DNA from: DATLWN01 sp964492895
GTDB lineage: Bacteria > Pseudomonadota > Zetaproteobacteria > Mariprofundales > Mariprofundaceae
Direction: 5' to 3'
DNA: 64,000 nucleotides
NCBI GenBank assembly: GCA_964492895.1
Contig: CAZBLR010000005.1
Span: 34,696 to 98,695 of the forward strand
Below, in pieces: positions 1 to 8,555 of the stretch (position 1 is its first letter; each line of letters opens with the position of its first letter). The notes beneath the pieces were generated by a model. The model searched no databases, was not told the origin of the DNA, and worked only from the letters and a program-made list of their open reading frames with translations. Position numbers and translations under genes: made by a program.

Positions 1-179
1 TTGCCGAAGCAGCCCGTCCTGGGCGCAGAGCGTATCCACCCGTCATGGATGGCGGACGAATCCGGCGGGATGCGGGTGGAGAGAGCCGCCCTTGTCCTGA
101 ACGTATGGCGAAAGGGGCGGTTTTCAGCATACTTGCTAAAGTCACCCATCCGTGGGTGGGAGGGGAGACATAAACTACG
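1..179. repeat. Hairpin-chain intergenic repeat upstream of pheS
   Basis: This is noncoding DNA before pheS. It contains short inverted repeats: a CCGTCA/TGGCGG stem (one T-G pair) around a TGGA loop at 40-55, and CACCCA/TGGGTG around TCCG at 143-158. The surrounding sequence (GTATCCACCCG..CATGGATGGCGG, then CGAATCC, and later ACTTGCTAAAG before the second hairpin) closely matches 26221-26290 between guaB and guaA, so this is a dispersed family rather than a local accident. An open frame can be drawn across it, but it consists only of repeat sequence and I do not call it a gene. The window starts inside the region, so its left boundary and the gene before it (rplT in many relatives) are unseen. 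Confidence 0.75.
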
Positions 180-1235
180 ATGAGTGAAATCGAGTCGATG
201 AAACAGCAGTTGGCCGGGCTCAAGGCCGAGGCGCTGGATGCCGTCGCCGAGGCCCAGGATCTGGACGCGCTGGAGGCGCTGCGCGTGCACTACCTCGGCA
301 AGAAGGGCGGGCTGACCGAGGTGCTGAAAGGGGTCGGCAAGCTGTCGCCCGAACAGCGGCCGCTGATCGGCCAGATGGTCAACGACACCAAGAACGCCCT
401 GGGCGAGGCCTTCGAGGCGGCGGCGAAGACGTTGCAGACGGCCGCCGATGCCGAGCGTATCGAGCGCGAGCGCGTCGACGTCACCCTGCCCGGGCGCAGT
501 CCCGCCCAGGGCAGCCGCCATCCGGTGCAGGCGGGCCTGGACGAGCTGACCGCCATCTTCGTGCAGATGGGCTTTACGGTCGCCGAGGGCCCGGAGATCG
601 AGGACGAGTTCCACAATTTCGATGCGCTGAACATCCCGCCCGAGCATCCGGCGCGGGCCATGCATGACACCTTCTTCGTGCAGGACGACGGCGACGGGAA
701 GCGCCTGCTGCGCACCCACACCTCGCCGGTGCAGATTCGTGCGATGCTGGCGGCCGGTACGCCGCCGCTGGCCGTCGTCGCGCCCGGCCGCGTCTATCGC
801 TGCGACCATGACGTCACCCACTCGCCGATGTTCCACCAGATCGAGGTGCTGAAGGTGGATCGCGACGTGTCGATGGCGCATCTGAAGGGGGTGCTCAGGC
901 ACTTCATCTCGACCTATTTCGGCAAGGATCTGCCGATCCGGCTGCGCCCGAGCTACTTCCCGTTCACCGAGCCGTCGGCCGAGGTCGATATCGGATGTGT
1001 GATCTGTAACGGCAAGGGCTGCCGTGTCTGCAAGGAGACCGGTTGGATCGAGATCCTCGGCTCCGGCATGGTGCACCCGAATGTGCTGAAGGCCGTCGAT
1101 ATCGATCCCGAGGTCTATTCGGGCTTCGCCATCGGCCTGGGGGTGGAGCGCATGGTGATGCTCAAGTACGGCATCCCGGACCTGCGCCTGTTCTTCGAGA
1201 ACGATGTGCGCTTTTTGAGGAGGTTCGGCCGATGA
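180..1235 (+). CDS. pheS: Phenylalanine--tRNA ligase alpha subunit
   Basis: Catalytic subunit of the cytoplasmic (alpha-beta)2 phenylalanyl-tRNA synthetase, which charges tRNA-Phe. At 351 residues it is a normal length. An N-terminal coiled-coil arm (about residues 1-90) precedes the class II aminoacyl-tRNA synthetase core; the motifs GPEIEDEFHNFDALNIP, HTSPVQIR, a motif-2 loop (GRVYRCDHDVTHSPMFHQIE) and the C-terminal GLGVERMVMLKYGI are all readable. A C-x2-C..C-x2-C cluster (CVICNGKGCRVC) lies in the catalytic domain, as in many bacterial PheS proteins. The stop codon overlaps the pheT start (ATGA), which indicates translational coupling of the two subunits. The ATG at 180 follows GGAGGGGAGA. 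Confidence 0.97.
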   Translation: MSEIESMKQQLAGLKAEALDAVAEAQDLDALEALRVHYLGKKGGLTEVLKGVGKLSPEQRPLIGQMVNDTKNALGEAFEAAAKTLQTAADAERIERERVDVTLPGRSPAQGSRHPVQAGLDELTAIFVQMGFTVAEGPEIEDEFHNFDALNIPPEHPARAMHDTFFVQDDGDGKRLLRTHTSPVQIRAMLAAGTPPLAVVAPGRVYRCDHDVTHSPMFHQIEVLKVDRDVSMAHLKGVLRHFISTYFGKDLPIRLRPSYFPFTEPSAEVDIGCVICNGKGCRVCKETGWIEILGSGMVHPNVLKAVDIDPEVYSGFAIGLGVERMVMLKYGIPDLRLFFENDVRFLRRFGR

Positions 1236-3601
1236 AACTGCCATTGTCCTGGCTCATGGAGCACGTCCATCTGAGCGACAGCGTCGAGGGCATTGCCGAG
1301 ACGCTGGTCCGTCTCGGCCACGAGGTCGAGGGCATCGAAACGCCGCGCGCATCCGTCCGCGGCGTCAGGGTCGGGCATATCCTGTCGAAGGAGAAGCATC
1401 CCGACGCCGACAAGCTGAGCCTGCTGACGGTCGATATCGGCGCGGCCGAGCCGCTGTCCATCGTCTGCGGCGCCTCCAATATGGATGCGGGGGACAGGGT
1501 GCCGGTGGCCACCGTCGGCACGAGCCTGCCGAACGGGCTGACCATCAAGAAGGGCAGGATCCGCGGCCAGGAGAGCTGCGGCATGTGCTGTTCGGAGGCG
1601 GAGCTTGGCCTGGCCGACGACGCGGCGGGGCTGCTGATCCTGTCGCCCCAGGCGCCCGTCGGTGCCGAGGTCGGTGAGTTCCTGGGCCTCGAGGAGGCGG
1701 TGATCGAGGTGTCGATCACGCCGAACCGCGGCGACTGCATGAGCCTGCACGGGATCGCCCGCGATCTGGCCGCCGTCTACGACCTGGAATTGGTGCTGCC
1801 TGATTGTTCCGACGCGGCTGCCGATGCGTCGGTGTCCGCGCCGGTCGTGAAGCTCGAAAATGCCACCGACTGCCCGCTGTACCTGGCCCGGCGCATCGAC
1901 GGTGTAACGGTGGGCGATTCGCCGGCCTGGATGCAGCAGCGGCTCACCATGGCCGGCATGCGCCCGGTCAACGGCGTCGTCGACGTGCTGAATTACATCA
2001 TGCTGGACATGGGCCAGCCGATGCACGCCTTCGATGCTGCGTGCCTTTCCGGCGGCATCGCGGTGCGTTCGGCGCATGCCGGCGAGGCCTTCGCCGCCCT
2101 GGACGGCAGGAAGCTCGCACTGGACGGGGGCGATCTGGTGATCACGGATGACAAGGGCGTGATCGCGCTGGCCGGCATCATGGGCTCCGAGCCCTCCGGC
2201 GTGACCGGTGCGACCACCGCCATCGTGCTCGAATCCGCCTTCTTCCGGCCGGCCCGCATCAGCCTGTCCCGGCGTTCGCACGGCATGGTCTCCGAGGCCT
2301 CGATGCGTTTCGAACGCGGCATCGATGGCGCGCAGGTGGCGCTTGCCATGCAACGTGCCAGCCGCCTGATCGTCGAGCTGTTCGGCGGTCAGGCCGGCAC
2401 GGTCAACGCGGCCGGATCGGATGCCGGGCTCGTCGCGTCACGCAGTTTCTCGTTCCCCGTTTCCCGCATCGACCGCCGCCTCGGCATCGAGATCGACGCG
2501 GCGAACGATGCGGTGCTCGAGCGCATGGGCTTCGGGCTTGCGCGCGACGGCGGCACGCTGTCCATCACGGTGCCGAGCCATCGCCACGATGTATCGCTTC
2601 CTGAAGACATCAGCGAGGAGTACGCCCGCGTGGTCGGCTTCGATGCCATCCCGGAAGCGCTGCCGCCTCTGAACATCGCCGCCCAGGTGGAGAAGTCCCC
2701 GGCGCTCGATATCGCCGTGCAGGGCGGCTTCAACCAGCTCGTCAGCTACGCCTTCGTCTCGGCAAGCGAGCAGCGGCTGTTCACGCCTGATGATGGCCGC
2801 GACATCATGCTGGCCAACCCGATCTCGGAGGCGATGGCGGTGATGCGGCGCAGTATCTGGCCGGGCATGCTCGCGGCGGCACGGCACAATCTGAACCGCC
2901 AGCAGGACGGCCTGCGCTTCGTCGAGCATGGCCGCACCTACGAGTCCGCCGACGGGGATCGCGACGCGCTGGCCGTCGAGCGCAACTGGCTGGGCTGGCT
3001 GATGGCCGGCGAGGTGCAGGCCGGCGAATGGTATGTGCCGGCCCGGAGCGTCGATTTCTTCGACCTGAAGGGCGCGGTCGAGGCCTGGCTGGCGCGCATG
3101 GGCCTCACGGCCCGCTTCGTTGCCGACGACGGCATGCAGGGGCTGCAGGCGGGGCAGGGCGCGCGCATCGTCGTCGGGCGCGGCGAGGTCGGGCGCATCG
3201 GCCGCGTCACCAAGGATGTCTGCGATGCCTTCGACATCGAGGTGCCGGTGTTCGTTGCCGAGATCGGACTGGACGGCCTGCCGCCCGCCCGCGCACCGAA
3301 GTTCGCGGCGCTGCCGGAGTTCCCGGGAAGCTGGCGCGACCTGGTGTTCCTGTTCGACCGGCATGTGAAGGCCGAGGATATCGTGCAGACCGCCGTCAAG
3401 GCGGGTGGGTCGCTGGTCACCGAGGCGCGTATCTTCGACCGCTACGACGGCAAGGGCGTGCCGGCGGGCAAGGTCAGCCTCGGCGTGCGCTTCGCACTGC
3501 AGGCCGCCGATCGCACCCTGACCCAGCAGGATTCGGATGCGGCCTCCCAGGCCATCGTCGATGAGATGACCAAGCGCTTCGGCGCGGTCCTCAGGGGCTA
3601 A
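1232..3601 (+). CDS. pheT: Phenylalanine--tRNA ligase beta subunit
   Basis: Beta subunit of phenylalanyl-tRNA synthetase, about 789 residues, a normal length. The order is a tRNA-binding OB fold (about residues 40-150), the B3/B4 editing region, B5, a catalytic-like core and a C-terminal ferredoxin-fold anticodon-binding domain starting near FPGSWRDLVF. I chose the ATG at 1232 (MKLPLSWLMEHV) because this is the conserved N terminus and it overlaps the pheS stop. A longer in-frame extension into pheS is not conserved-looking. In many gammaproteobacteria ihfA follows directly; here the gene is followed by a hairpin repeat and rnhB. Confidence 0.97.
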   Translation: MKLPLSWLMEHVHLSDSVEGIAETLVRLGHEVEGIETPRASVRGVRVGHILSKEKHPDADKLSLLTVDIGAAEPLSIVCGASNMDAGDRVPVATVGTSLPNGLTIKKGRIRGQESCGMCCSEAELGLADDAAGLLILSPQAPVGAEVGEFLGLEEAVIEVSITPNRGDCMSLHGIARDLAAVYDLELVLPDCSDAAADASVSAPVVKLENATDCPLYLARRIDGVTVGDSPAWMQQRLTMAGMRPVNGVVDVLNYIMLDMGQPMHAFDAACLSGGIAVRSAHAGEAFAALDGRKLALDGGDLVITDDKGVIALAGIMGSEPSGVTGATTAIVLESAFFRPARISLSRRSHGMVSEASMRFERGIDGAQVALAMQRASRLIVELFGGQAGTVNAAGSDAGLVASRSFSFPVSRIDRRLGIEIDAANDAVLERMGFGLARDGGTLSITVPSHRHDVSLPEDISEEYARVVGFDAIPEALPPLNIAAQVEKSPALDIAVQGGFNQLVSYAFVSASEQRLFTPDDGRDIMLANPISEAMAVMRRSIWPGMLAAARHNLNRQQDGLRFVEHGRTYESADGDRDALAVERNWLGWLMAGEVQAGEWYVPARSVDFFDLKGAVEAWLARMGLTARFVADDGMQGLQAGQGARIVVGRGEVGRIGRVTKDVCDAFDIEVPVFVAEIGLDGLPPARAPKFAALPEFPGSWRDLVFLFDRHVKAEDIVQTAVKAGGSLVTEARIFDRYDGKGVPAGKVSLGVRFALQAADRTLTQQDSDAASQAIVDEMTKRFGAVLRG

Positions 3602-3770
3602 GGACTTTCTTTGATACGGCCTCGGAGCGCGATCGAAAACGCGGTTTCCGATCGCTCGCACAATTCGGCAGGAGTGCCGAATTGGACACCGACACGGTGG
3701 GGCATAGCCCTGAAGGCCAGGGATGGCCTTCATCAGAAGCCGCCCATCCATGGGCGGGGATAGCCCGGAT
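3602..3770. repeat. Hairpin-chain intergenic repeat between pheT and rnhB
   Basis: The 169-bp spacer is almost entirely inverted repeats. In order they are: GCGATCG/CGATCGC arms with an A/T-rich inner stem (from about 3628); a perfect 10-bp stem CAATTCGGCA/TGCCGAATTG with loop GGAG (3661-3684); CACCG/CGGTG (3687-3699); a perfect 9-bp stem TGAAGGCCA/TGGCCTTCA with loop GGGA (3711-3732); and CCGCCCA/TGGGCGG with loop TCCA (3740-3757). The beginning (TTTGATACGGCCTCGG, then CGCGATCGAAAACGC) recurs at 26157 onwards after guaB, where 24 extra bases are inserted. It could act on the pheT transcript or at the DNA level; no function is shown. Confidence 0.8.
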
Positions 3771-4367
3771 ATGCCCTCGGAGTATGATCTTCCGGCACTA
3801 GCCCTAGTCGCAGGCGTGGACGAAGTCGGGCGCGGGCCGCTGGCCGGTCCCGTCGTCACGGCTGCGGTGATCCTGGCGCCTTCCGATCCGATGTTCGGCC
3901 AGTACCGTGATTCCAAGAAGCTGTCCGAGAAGCGGCGCCTGGCCCTGTACCGGCATCTGCGCCGGCATGCGGTCGGCCTGGCGCTAGCGCAGGCCAGCGT
4001 CGAGGAGATCGATCGGCTGAACATCCTGGAAGCGACGATGCTGGCCATGCGGCGTGCCGTCGAGGCCCTGCCGGTACGTCCGGCGCGTGCCGTCGTCGAC
4101 GGCAACCGCTGCCCGGCGCTATCCGTGCCGGTCGAGGCGATCGTCGGCGGCGACGGGTCCGTGCAGGAGATCGCCGCCGCCTCGATCGTGGCCAAGGTGG
4201 TGCGTGATCGCCTGATGCAGCGCCTGGACCGGCGCTACCCGGGCTACGGCCTGGGCGGGCACAAGGGCTACGGCACCGCCGTGCACATGGAGGCCCTGCA
4301 GCGCCTCGGTCCTTGCCCGGCGCACCGGCAGAGCTTTGCGCCGGTGCGGCGCTGTCTTCGCCCCTGA
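3771..4367 (+). CDS. rnhB: Ribonuclease HII
   Basis: Removes RNA from RNA-DNA hybrids and misincorporated ribonucleotides from DNA. At 198 residues it is typical for the family. The N-terminal catalytic motif GVDEVGRGPLAGPVVTAAV contains the acidic pair D17/E18; further acidic motifs (VVDGNR) and the conserved KVVRDRLM and HKGYGT stretches follow. I chose ATG 3771 (MPSEYDLPAL) because an ATG 48 bases upstream would encode repeat hairpin sequence. In E. coli the gene sits between lpxB and dnaE; here it is alone after pheT. Confidence 0.95.
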   Translation: MPSEYDLPALALVAGVDEVGRGPLAGPVVTAAVILAPSDPMFGQYRDSKKLSEKRRLALYRHLRRHAVGLALAQASVEEIDRLNILEATMLAMRRAVEALPVRPARAVVDGNRCPALSVPVEAIVGGDGSVQEIAAASIVAKVVRDRLMQRLDRRYPGYGLGGHKGYGTAVHMEALQRLGPCPAHRQSFAPVRRCLRP

Positions 4368-4527
4368 TTGTCGGGAATTCGACCCTGCCGCTGAACGTCC
4401 GCTTCCGGCAGCCGAACGTGGCCGAATACGGCTTGGACAAACATCTGTAATCACTTCGAGGGAAAAGCTACCGGCTGATTTGGGCTAGACTGGAGCTGCT
4501 CAAGAGCTTTTCCCGCGAGGTGCGGCG

Positions 4528-5367
4528 ATGATCTATTTTGCCTATGACGGCTCGATCGACGGCGATTGGGTCTCCCGCTATGCCGTCCAAATGGCCGCCT
4601 GTTCGTCGCCGGCCGCACTGCATCTCGTGCATGTACGGGAGAGGGCGACCGAAAATGTTCTGGGTGACAAGATCGGGCGCATCGAGCACGAGTGCCGGCT
4701 GCGTGGCGTCAAGCTGACCGTCAGCGAGAAGCCGCTGGAAAAGGACCTGTTCTCGACACTGGTATCCATGCTCGATCCCGAAGCACTGGTCGTTTGCGGC
4801 ATGCGCACGAAAAGCCACCGGGCGTCGCGACGCGGCTATTTGAAAGACAGCATCGCCAGGCTTTTGCTCGAACACGATGCGTTCGACGTGCTGGCCGTGA
4901 AGGTGCTGCACCCGGGACTCCTGGGCGTACCGCACCGGCTGCTGTTGCCGCTGCATGCCGTGCTGCCATTGCCGCAGGGCGGGCTCCGCTTCCTGCGGCT
5001 GATAGCCACCAGCCTGCACCGCATCCATCTGCTCGAACTGATCTCGGCCGGCCGCATCCCGGTCCGTCCTGGTTTCAGGGGCTGGCTCTCGCGCCAGCGT
5101 CAGGCGGCTGCGGCGCGGCTGGATGCAAGGGAGGCCGAACTGACCAGGGAGCTGACCGTCGGTGCGGAGCAGTTCGACAGCAGCATCCGGTTGACGCATG
5201 CATGGCCGCACGAGGTGGTCGTCCGCGCTGTCCGCCACAAATCGCAGCTGATCTTCATGGGGCTGCCCGAACGCAGTCTGCTGCAGCGGCTCAAGGGGGT
5301 GTATCCCGTTGAGGAGGTGCTGCGCGATGCGCCCTGCGATGTTGCGATCTTCGGCGGCAAGAGATAA
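4528..5367 (+). CDS. Tandem universal stress protein (UspA-like)
   Basis: A 279-residue cytoplasmic protein with two UspA-like halves. The first (residues 1 to about 135) begins MIYFAYDGSIDG and carries LVVCGMRTKS; the second (about 140-279) has LIFMGLPERSLLQRL, which resembles the Usp nucleotide-binding G-x2-G region, and ends DVAIFGGKR. Usp proteins bind ATP or act as stress sensors. The stop codon overlaps the start of the ATPase gene (TAATG), so the two are probably translated together and the Usp may modulate or report on the pump. That link is inferred. A GAGG motif precedes the ATG. The second half is divergent, so ATP binding there is uncertain. Confidence 0.8.
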   Translation: MIYFAYDGSIDGDWVSRYAVQMAACSSPAALHLVHVRERATENVLGDKIGRIEHECRLRGVKLTVSEKPLEKDLFSTLVSMLDPEALVVCGMRTKSHRASRRGYLKDSIARLLLEHDAFDVLAVKVLHPGLLGVPHRLLLPLHAVLPLPQGGLRFLRLIATSLHRIHLLELISAGRIPVRPGFRGWLSRQRQAAAARLDAREAELTRELTVGAEQFDSSIRLTHAWPHEVVVRAVRHKSQLIFMGLPERSLLQRLKGVYPVEEVLRDAPCDVAIFGGKR

Positions 5368-8057
5368 TGGCCGGGCAGATCCAGCAGATCGAAACCGCCG
5401 AGGTCTTCGGCTTTCTCGAATCCCGCCCCGAGGGGCTTGATGGCGGCGAGGTTGACGAACGTCTCCGGCAACTCGGCCCCAATATCCTCGATCAGCCGCG
5501 CAAACTCTGGTGGCTGCCCATGCTGGTGCGTCAGTTCGCCAACTTCTTCAGCTTGCTGCTCGATATCTCCGCCGGCATCTGTTTTGTGGCCGACCGCATC
5601 CAGCCGGGCGAGCACATGGATGTGCTGGGTGCAGCCCTCTTCGGCGTTTCCATCCTCAATTCTCTGTTCAGTTTCCTGCAGGAGTACCGTGCCGAACGGG
5701 CCATGGAGGAGCTTAACAAGCTGCTGCCGAAACGCGTGGTGATCCTGCGCGGCGGTGAGAAGGCAGAGATCGATGCCGACGACGTCGTGCCGGGCGACGT
5801 GCTGTTGATCCGGGCCGGCGACCGGGTGCCGGCCGATGCGCGCCTGGTCGAGAGTGACCATCTGCTTGTCAGCAACGCTGCGCTGAGCGGCGAATCGAGG
5901 CCCGTCGCCCTGAGCAGCGAAGCCTGCGACTGCGAGCTGCCGGAGAGCCCCAATGTGCTGTTTGCCGGTTGCACGGTATTGCAGGGCGCCGGCTCGGCGG
6001 TGGTCTATGCCACAGGCTTTCGCACCGAGTTCGGCAAGATCGCGCTGCTTTCCTCACGACTGGAGCGCAAGGTGTCGCCGCTCGAGCGCGAAACGACTCA
6101 CATGGTGCGCATCCTCACCGTCATCGCCGTCGGCATGGGGCTCGCCTTCTTCGCCTACGGCGTCTACACGGGGCGTTCGCTGTGGACCAATCTGGTGTTC
6201 ATGATGGGTATCATCGTCGCCAATGTGCCGGAAGGGCTGTTGCCCACCTTCACGCTGTCGCTGGCCATGGCGGCCAAACGCATGGCGCGCAAGAAGGTGC
6301 TGATCAAGGGTCTGAATGCCGTGGAGACCATGGGCGCGGTGCATGTGGTCTGCACGGACAAGACCGGAACGCTGACCGAGAACCGCCTGGCCATTACGCG
6401 TGTGATCGACGGCGTGGCCGGCGTCGATATCGACGCATCCGAGCGCCGTCGCGCCTTCCTCGGTGCAGCCGCCGTCGCCTCGCAGGCGGAGAAGACCCGG
6501 CAGGGTTTCAGCGGCGATTCGCTCGATGTCTGCGTGGTGGAACTGTACGGGGAGGAGATCGGCAATCCGGCCGACGCCATCGAGCCGCTACGCTTCTTCC
6601 CCTTCGAGCAGCAGCGACTGCACACGGCCGGCATTGCCCGGTTCGAGGGTAAGCTGCTGTTTGCCGCCAAAGGTGCCTGGGAGTCGCTACGCCCGCTTGT
6701 CGCTGCCGTGGCGGGGGCGGATGGCCAAAGCGTGCCGGCCGATGCCGAAGTGCTGGCGCGGACTGAGCAGATCGTGCACGAACTGAGCTCGGAGGGCTTC
6801 CGGCTGCTGGCCGTCGCCAGCCGGCAGCTGGAGGCGGAGCCGGACGGGGAGGCGCCGCTGGAGCAGTTCGAACAGGGGCTGACGCTCGACGGCTTCCTGA
6901 TTTTCGAGGATCCGCTGCGCAAGGAGGTGCCCGGGGCGGTGGCCCGCTGCCACGAGGCCGGCATCCGGGTTATCATGATCACCGGCGATCATCCGGACAC
7001 GGCCGGCAACATCGCCCGCCGGGCCGGCATTCGGCCGCCAGGGGAGGAGGACTGCGGGCCGATCATCACCGGTGCGGAACTGGCGACCATGCGCGAGTCG
7101 GAACTGATACGCCGGCTTGCGGAGGGCTGCGTCGTCTTCGCCCGAACCTCGCCCGAGCAGAAGATGAAGATCGTCTCGGCGCTGCATGAAATGGAGATGG
7201 TCGTCGCCGTCACCGGCGACGGCGTCAATGATGCGCCGGCGCTGAAGGGCGCCGATGTCGGCATCGCCATGGGACTCTCCGGCACCGAGGTGGCGCGCGA
7301 GGCGGCGCAGGTGATCCTGCTCGACGACAATTTCGCCTCGATCGTCGCCGGTATCGAAGAGGGGCGGACCATCTTCGCCAATATCCGCAAGTTCACCAAT
7401 TACGTGCTGGTCAGTAACGGCCCGGAGATCATTCCCTACCTGATCTACATCATCTTCCCGGTACCGTTGGCGCTGACCGTCATCCAGATCCTGCTCATCG
7501 ATCTTGGCACCGACATCATCCCCTCCATGGCGCTCGGCCAGGAGCCGTCGGACAAGGATGTCATGCAGCAACCGCCGCGTAGGCAAGGCAACACCCTGCT
7601 GACCTGGCCGCTGATGCTGCACAGTTACCTGTTTCTTGGCCTGATCGAGGCCGTCTTCGCCCTTGCCCTCTTCTTCTGGGTGCTGACGGACGGCGGCTGG
7701 CACTACGGCCAGTCGTTGCCGGCCGCCGATCCGCTCTATCATTCGGCCACCGGCATCACGCTGGCCTCGATCATGCTGATGCAGATCGGCAATCTGATCG
7801 GCCGTCGTTCGGCCACCGGATCGGGGCTGGATACGGGAATCTTCCGTAACCCGTTGCTGCTGATCGGCATCGGCCTGGAGATCTTCTTCTCCTGGGCGGT
7901 GCTTTACCTTCCGATCGCCGGCGACATCATCGGCACCGGCCCGGTCAGCCCCGGGGTTTATGCCGTCGCCGTCAGTGGCATCGCCGTCATCTTCGGTCTC
8001 GACTATCTGCGCAAGCGCCTGGTGCGGCCACCCGGGAGTCGTCGGGTTGATGGTTGA
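5367..8057 (+). CDS. P2C-type (Na,K-ATPase-like) cation-transporting P-type ATPase
   Basis: Membrane cation pump of 896 residues: an N-terminal cation-ATPase domain, the actuator (SGES-type ALSGESRPV), the phosphorylation site CTDKTGTLTEN with Asp331, the nucleotide domain, TGDGVNDAPALKGADVGIAMG, and C-terminal membrane helices. The membrane motifs fit subfamily P2C rather than Ca2+ pumps: IVANVPEGLLPT (Glu289), VSNGPEI (Ser683, Asn684, Glu687) and IDLGTD (Asp712, Asp716) match cation ligands of animal Na,K-ATPase. The M5 position that is Lys in gastric H,K-ATPase is Ser here, as in Na,K-ATPase. No beta-subunit-like gene is adjacent. The transported ions are inferred, not shown. The ATG overlaps the preceding Usp stop. 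Confidence 0.9.
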   Translation: MAGQIQQIETAEVFGFLESRPEGLDGGEVDERLRQLGPNILDQPRKLWWLPMLVRQFANFFSLLLDISAGICFVADRIQPGEHMDVLGAALFGVSILNSLFSFLQEYRAERAMEELNKLLPKRVVILRGGEKAEIDADDVVPGDVLLIRAGDRVPADARLVESDHLLVSNAALSGESRPVALSSEACDCELPESPNVLFAGCTVLQGAGSAVVYATGFRTEFGKIALLSSRLERKVSPLERETTHMVRILTVIAVGMGLAFFAYGVYTGRSLWTNLVFMMGIIVANVPEGLLPTFTLSLAMAAKRMARKKVLIKGLNAVETMGAVHVVCTDKTGTLTENRLAITRVIDGVAGVDIDASERRRAFLGAAAVASQAEKTRQGFSGDSLDVCVVELYGEEIGNPADAIEPLRFFPFEQQRLHTAGIARFEGKLLFAAKGAWESLRPLVAAVAGADGQSVPADAEVLARTEQIVHELSSEGFRLLAVASRQLEAEPDGEAPLEQFEQGLTLDGFLIFEDPLRKEVPGAVARCHEAGIRVIMITGDHPDTAGNIARRAGIRPPGEEDCGPIITGAELATMRESELIRRLAEGCVVFARTSPEQKMKIVSALHEMEMVVAVTGDGVNDAPALKGADVGIAMGLSGTEVAREAAQVILLDDNFASIVAGIEEGRTIFANIRKFTNYVLVSNGPEIIPYLIYIIFPVPLALTVIQILLIDLGTDIIPSMALGQEPSDKDVMQQPPRRQGNTLLTWPLMLHSYLFLGLIEAVFALALFFWVLTDGGWHYGQSLPAADPLYHSATGITLASIMLMQIGNLIGRRSATGSGLDTGIFRNPLLLIGIGLEIFFSWAVLYLPIAGDIIGTGPVSPGVYAVAVSGIAVIFGLDYLRKRLVRPPGSRRVDG

Positions 8058-8555
8058 AGCCGATACATCGTCGCCGATGTGCAGCGGAATGCAGGCGCGT
8101 GCCGGGCCCGGCACACCGCCGGAGTTTACGCCGGTGGCCGGGGCGATGGCGCTGCACCGGAGTACGTGAGGCGGGTCACGTCGCCGACTGGGGGACACGG
8201 CTACAGTCGGCCCCAGGCATGCACACCATGCTTACAGGGCCCGGCGCATGGATCCCTATATTCCCTCTTTCCCACCCCATGCGCCGGGCCCGTGTATGCA
8301 CCACTGTCCAATCTGTTCTATGCTGGATTCATATCTTTCGCCATCCGAGGTCGCCGTTTCGATGTGGTCCGGCGGCATGCATCCGGTCCTCCCTCCCCCT
8401 CCCCAGGGCCGGGTGTGTGCCCCGGGCCCTTTGGCGGCCTGATGCCCGTCTGGTTCCGGTGCCGCGATGCGCGCGTACGGAACGCCTTGCCACAACGCAA
8501 AAACAGCCATGCCATCGCGCTTGGATTTTGACCGGTCAGGCCCTAGTTTCCCCGC
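8058..8555. other. 498-bp gene-poor spacer with large inverted repeat
   Basis: No convincing gene lies between the ATPase and mutS. Small open frames exist; the best, GTG/ATG-initiated around 8248-8442, encodes 64 residues with a Cys/His patch (CMHHCPIC), but there is no family resemblance and weak codon support. The clearest structure is a perfect 15-bp inverted repeat, 8237-8251 against 8277-8291 (GGGCCCGGCGCATGG and its complement), with a 25-nt pyrimidine-rich loop. A second dyad, TGCCGGG/CCCGGCA, lies near 8099-8112. The region could be a terminator or attenuator structure or a small RNA; there is no T-tract. Confidence 0.5.

Noticed and set aside
1043..1231. Longer pheT start inside pheS
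   Set aside because: The upstream extension is another reading frame of pheS; the conserved PheT N terminus begins at 1232 with an ATGA overlap.
3723..3770. Upstream ATG extending rnhB by 16 residues
   Set aside because: The extension is encoded by two repeat hairpins and is not conserved-looking; ATG 3771 gives the normal 198-residue length.
8248..8442. 64-residue open frame with a CMHHCPIC patch
   Set aside because: No ribosome-binding site or family match, unlikely composition, and it starts inside the arm of a large inverted repeat.
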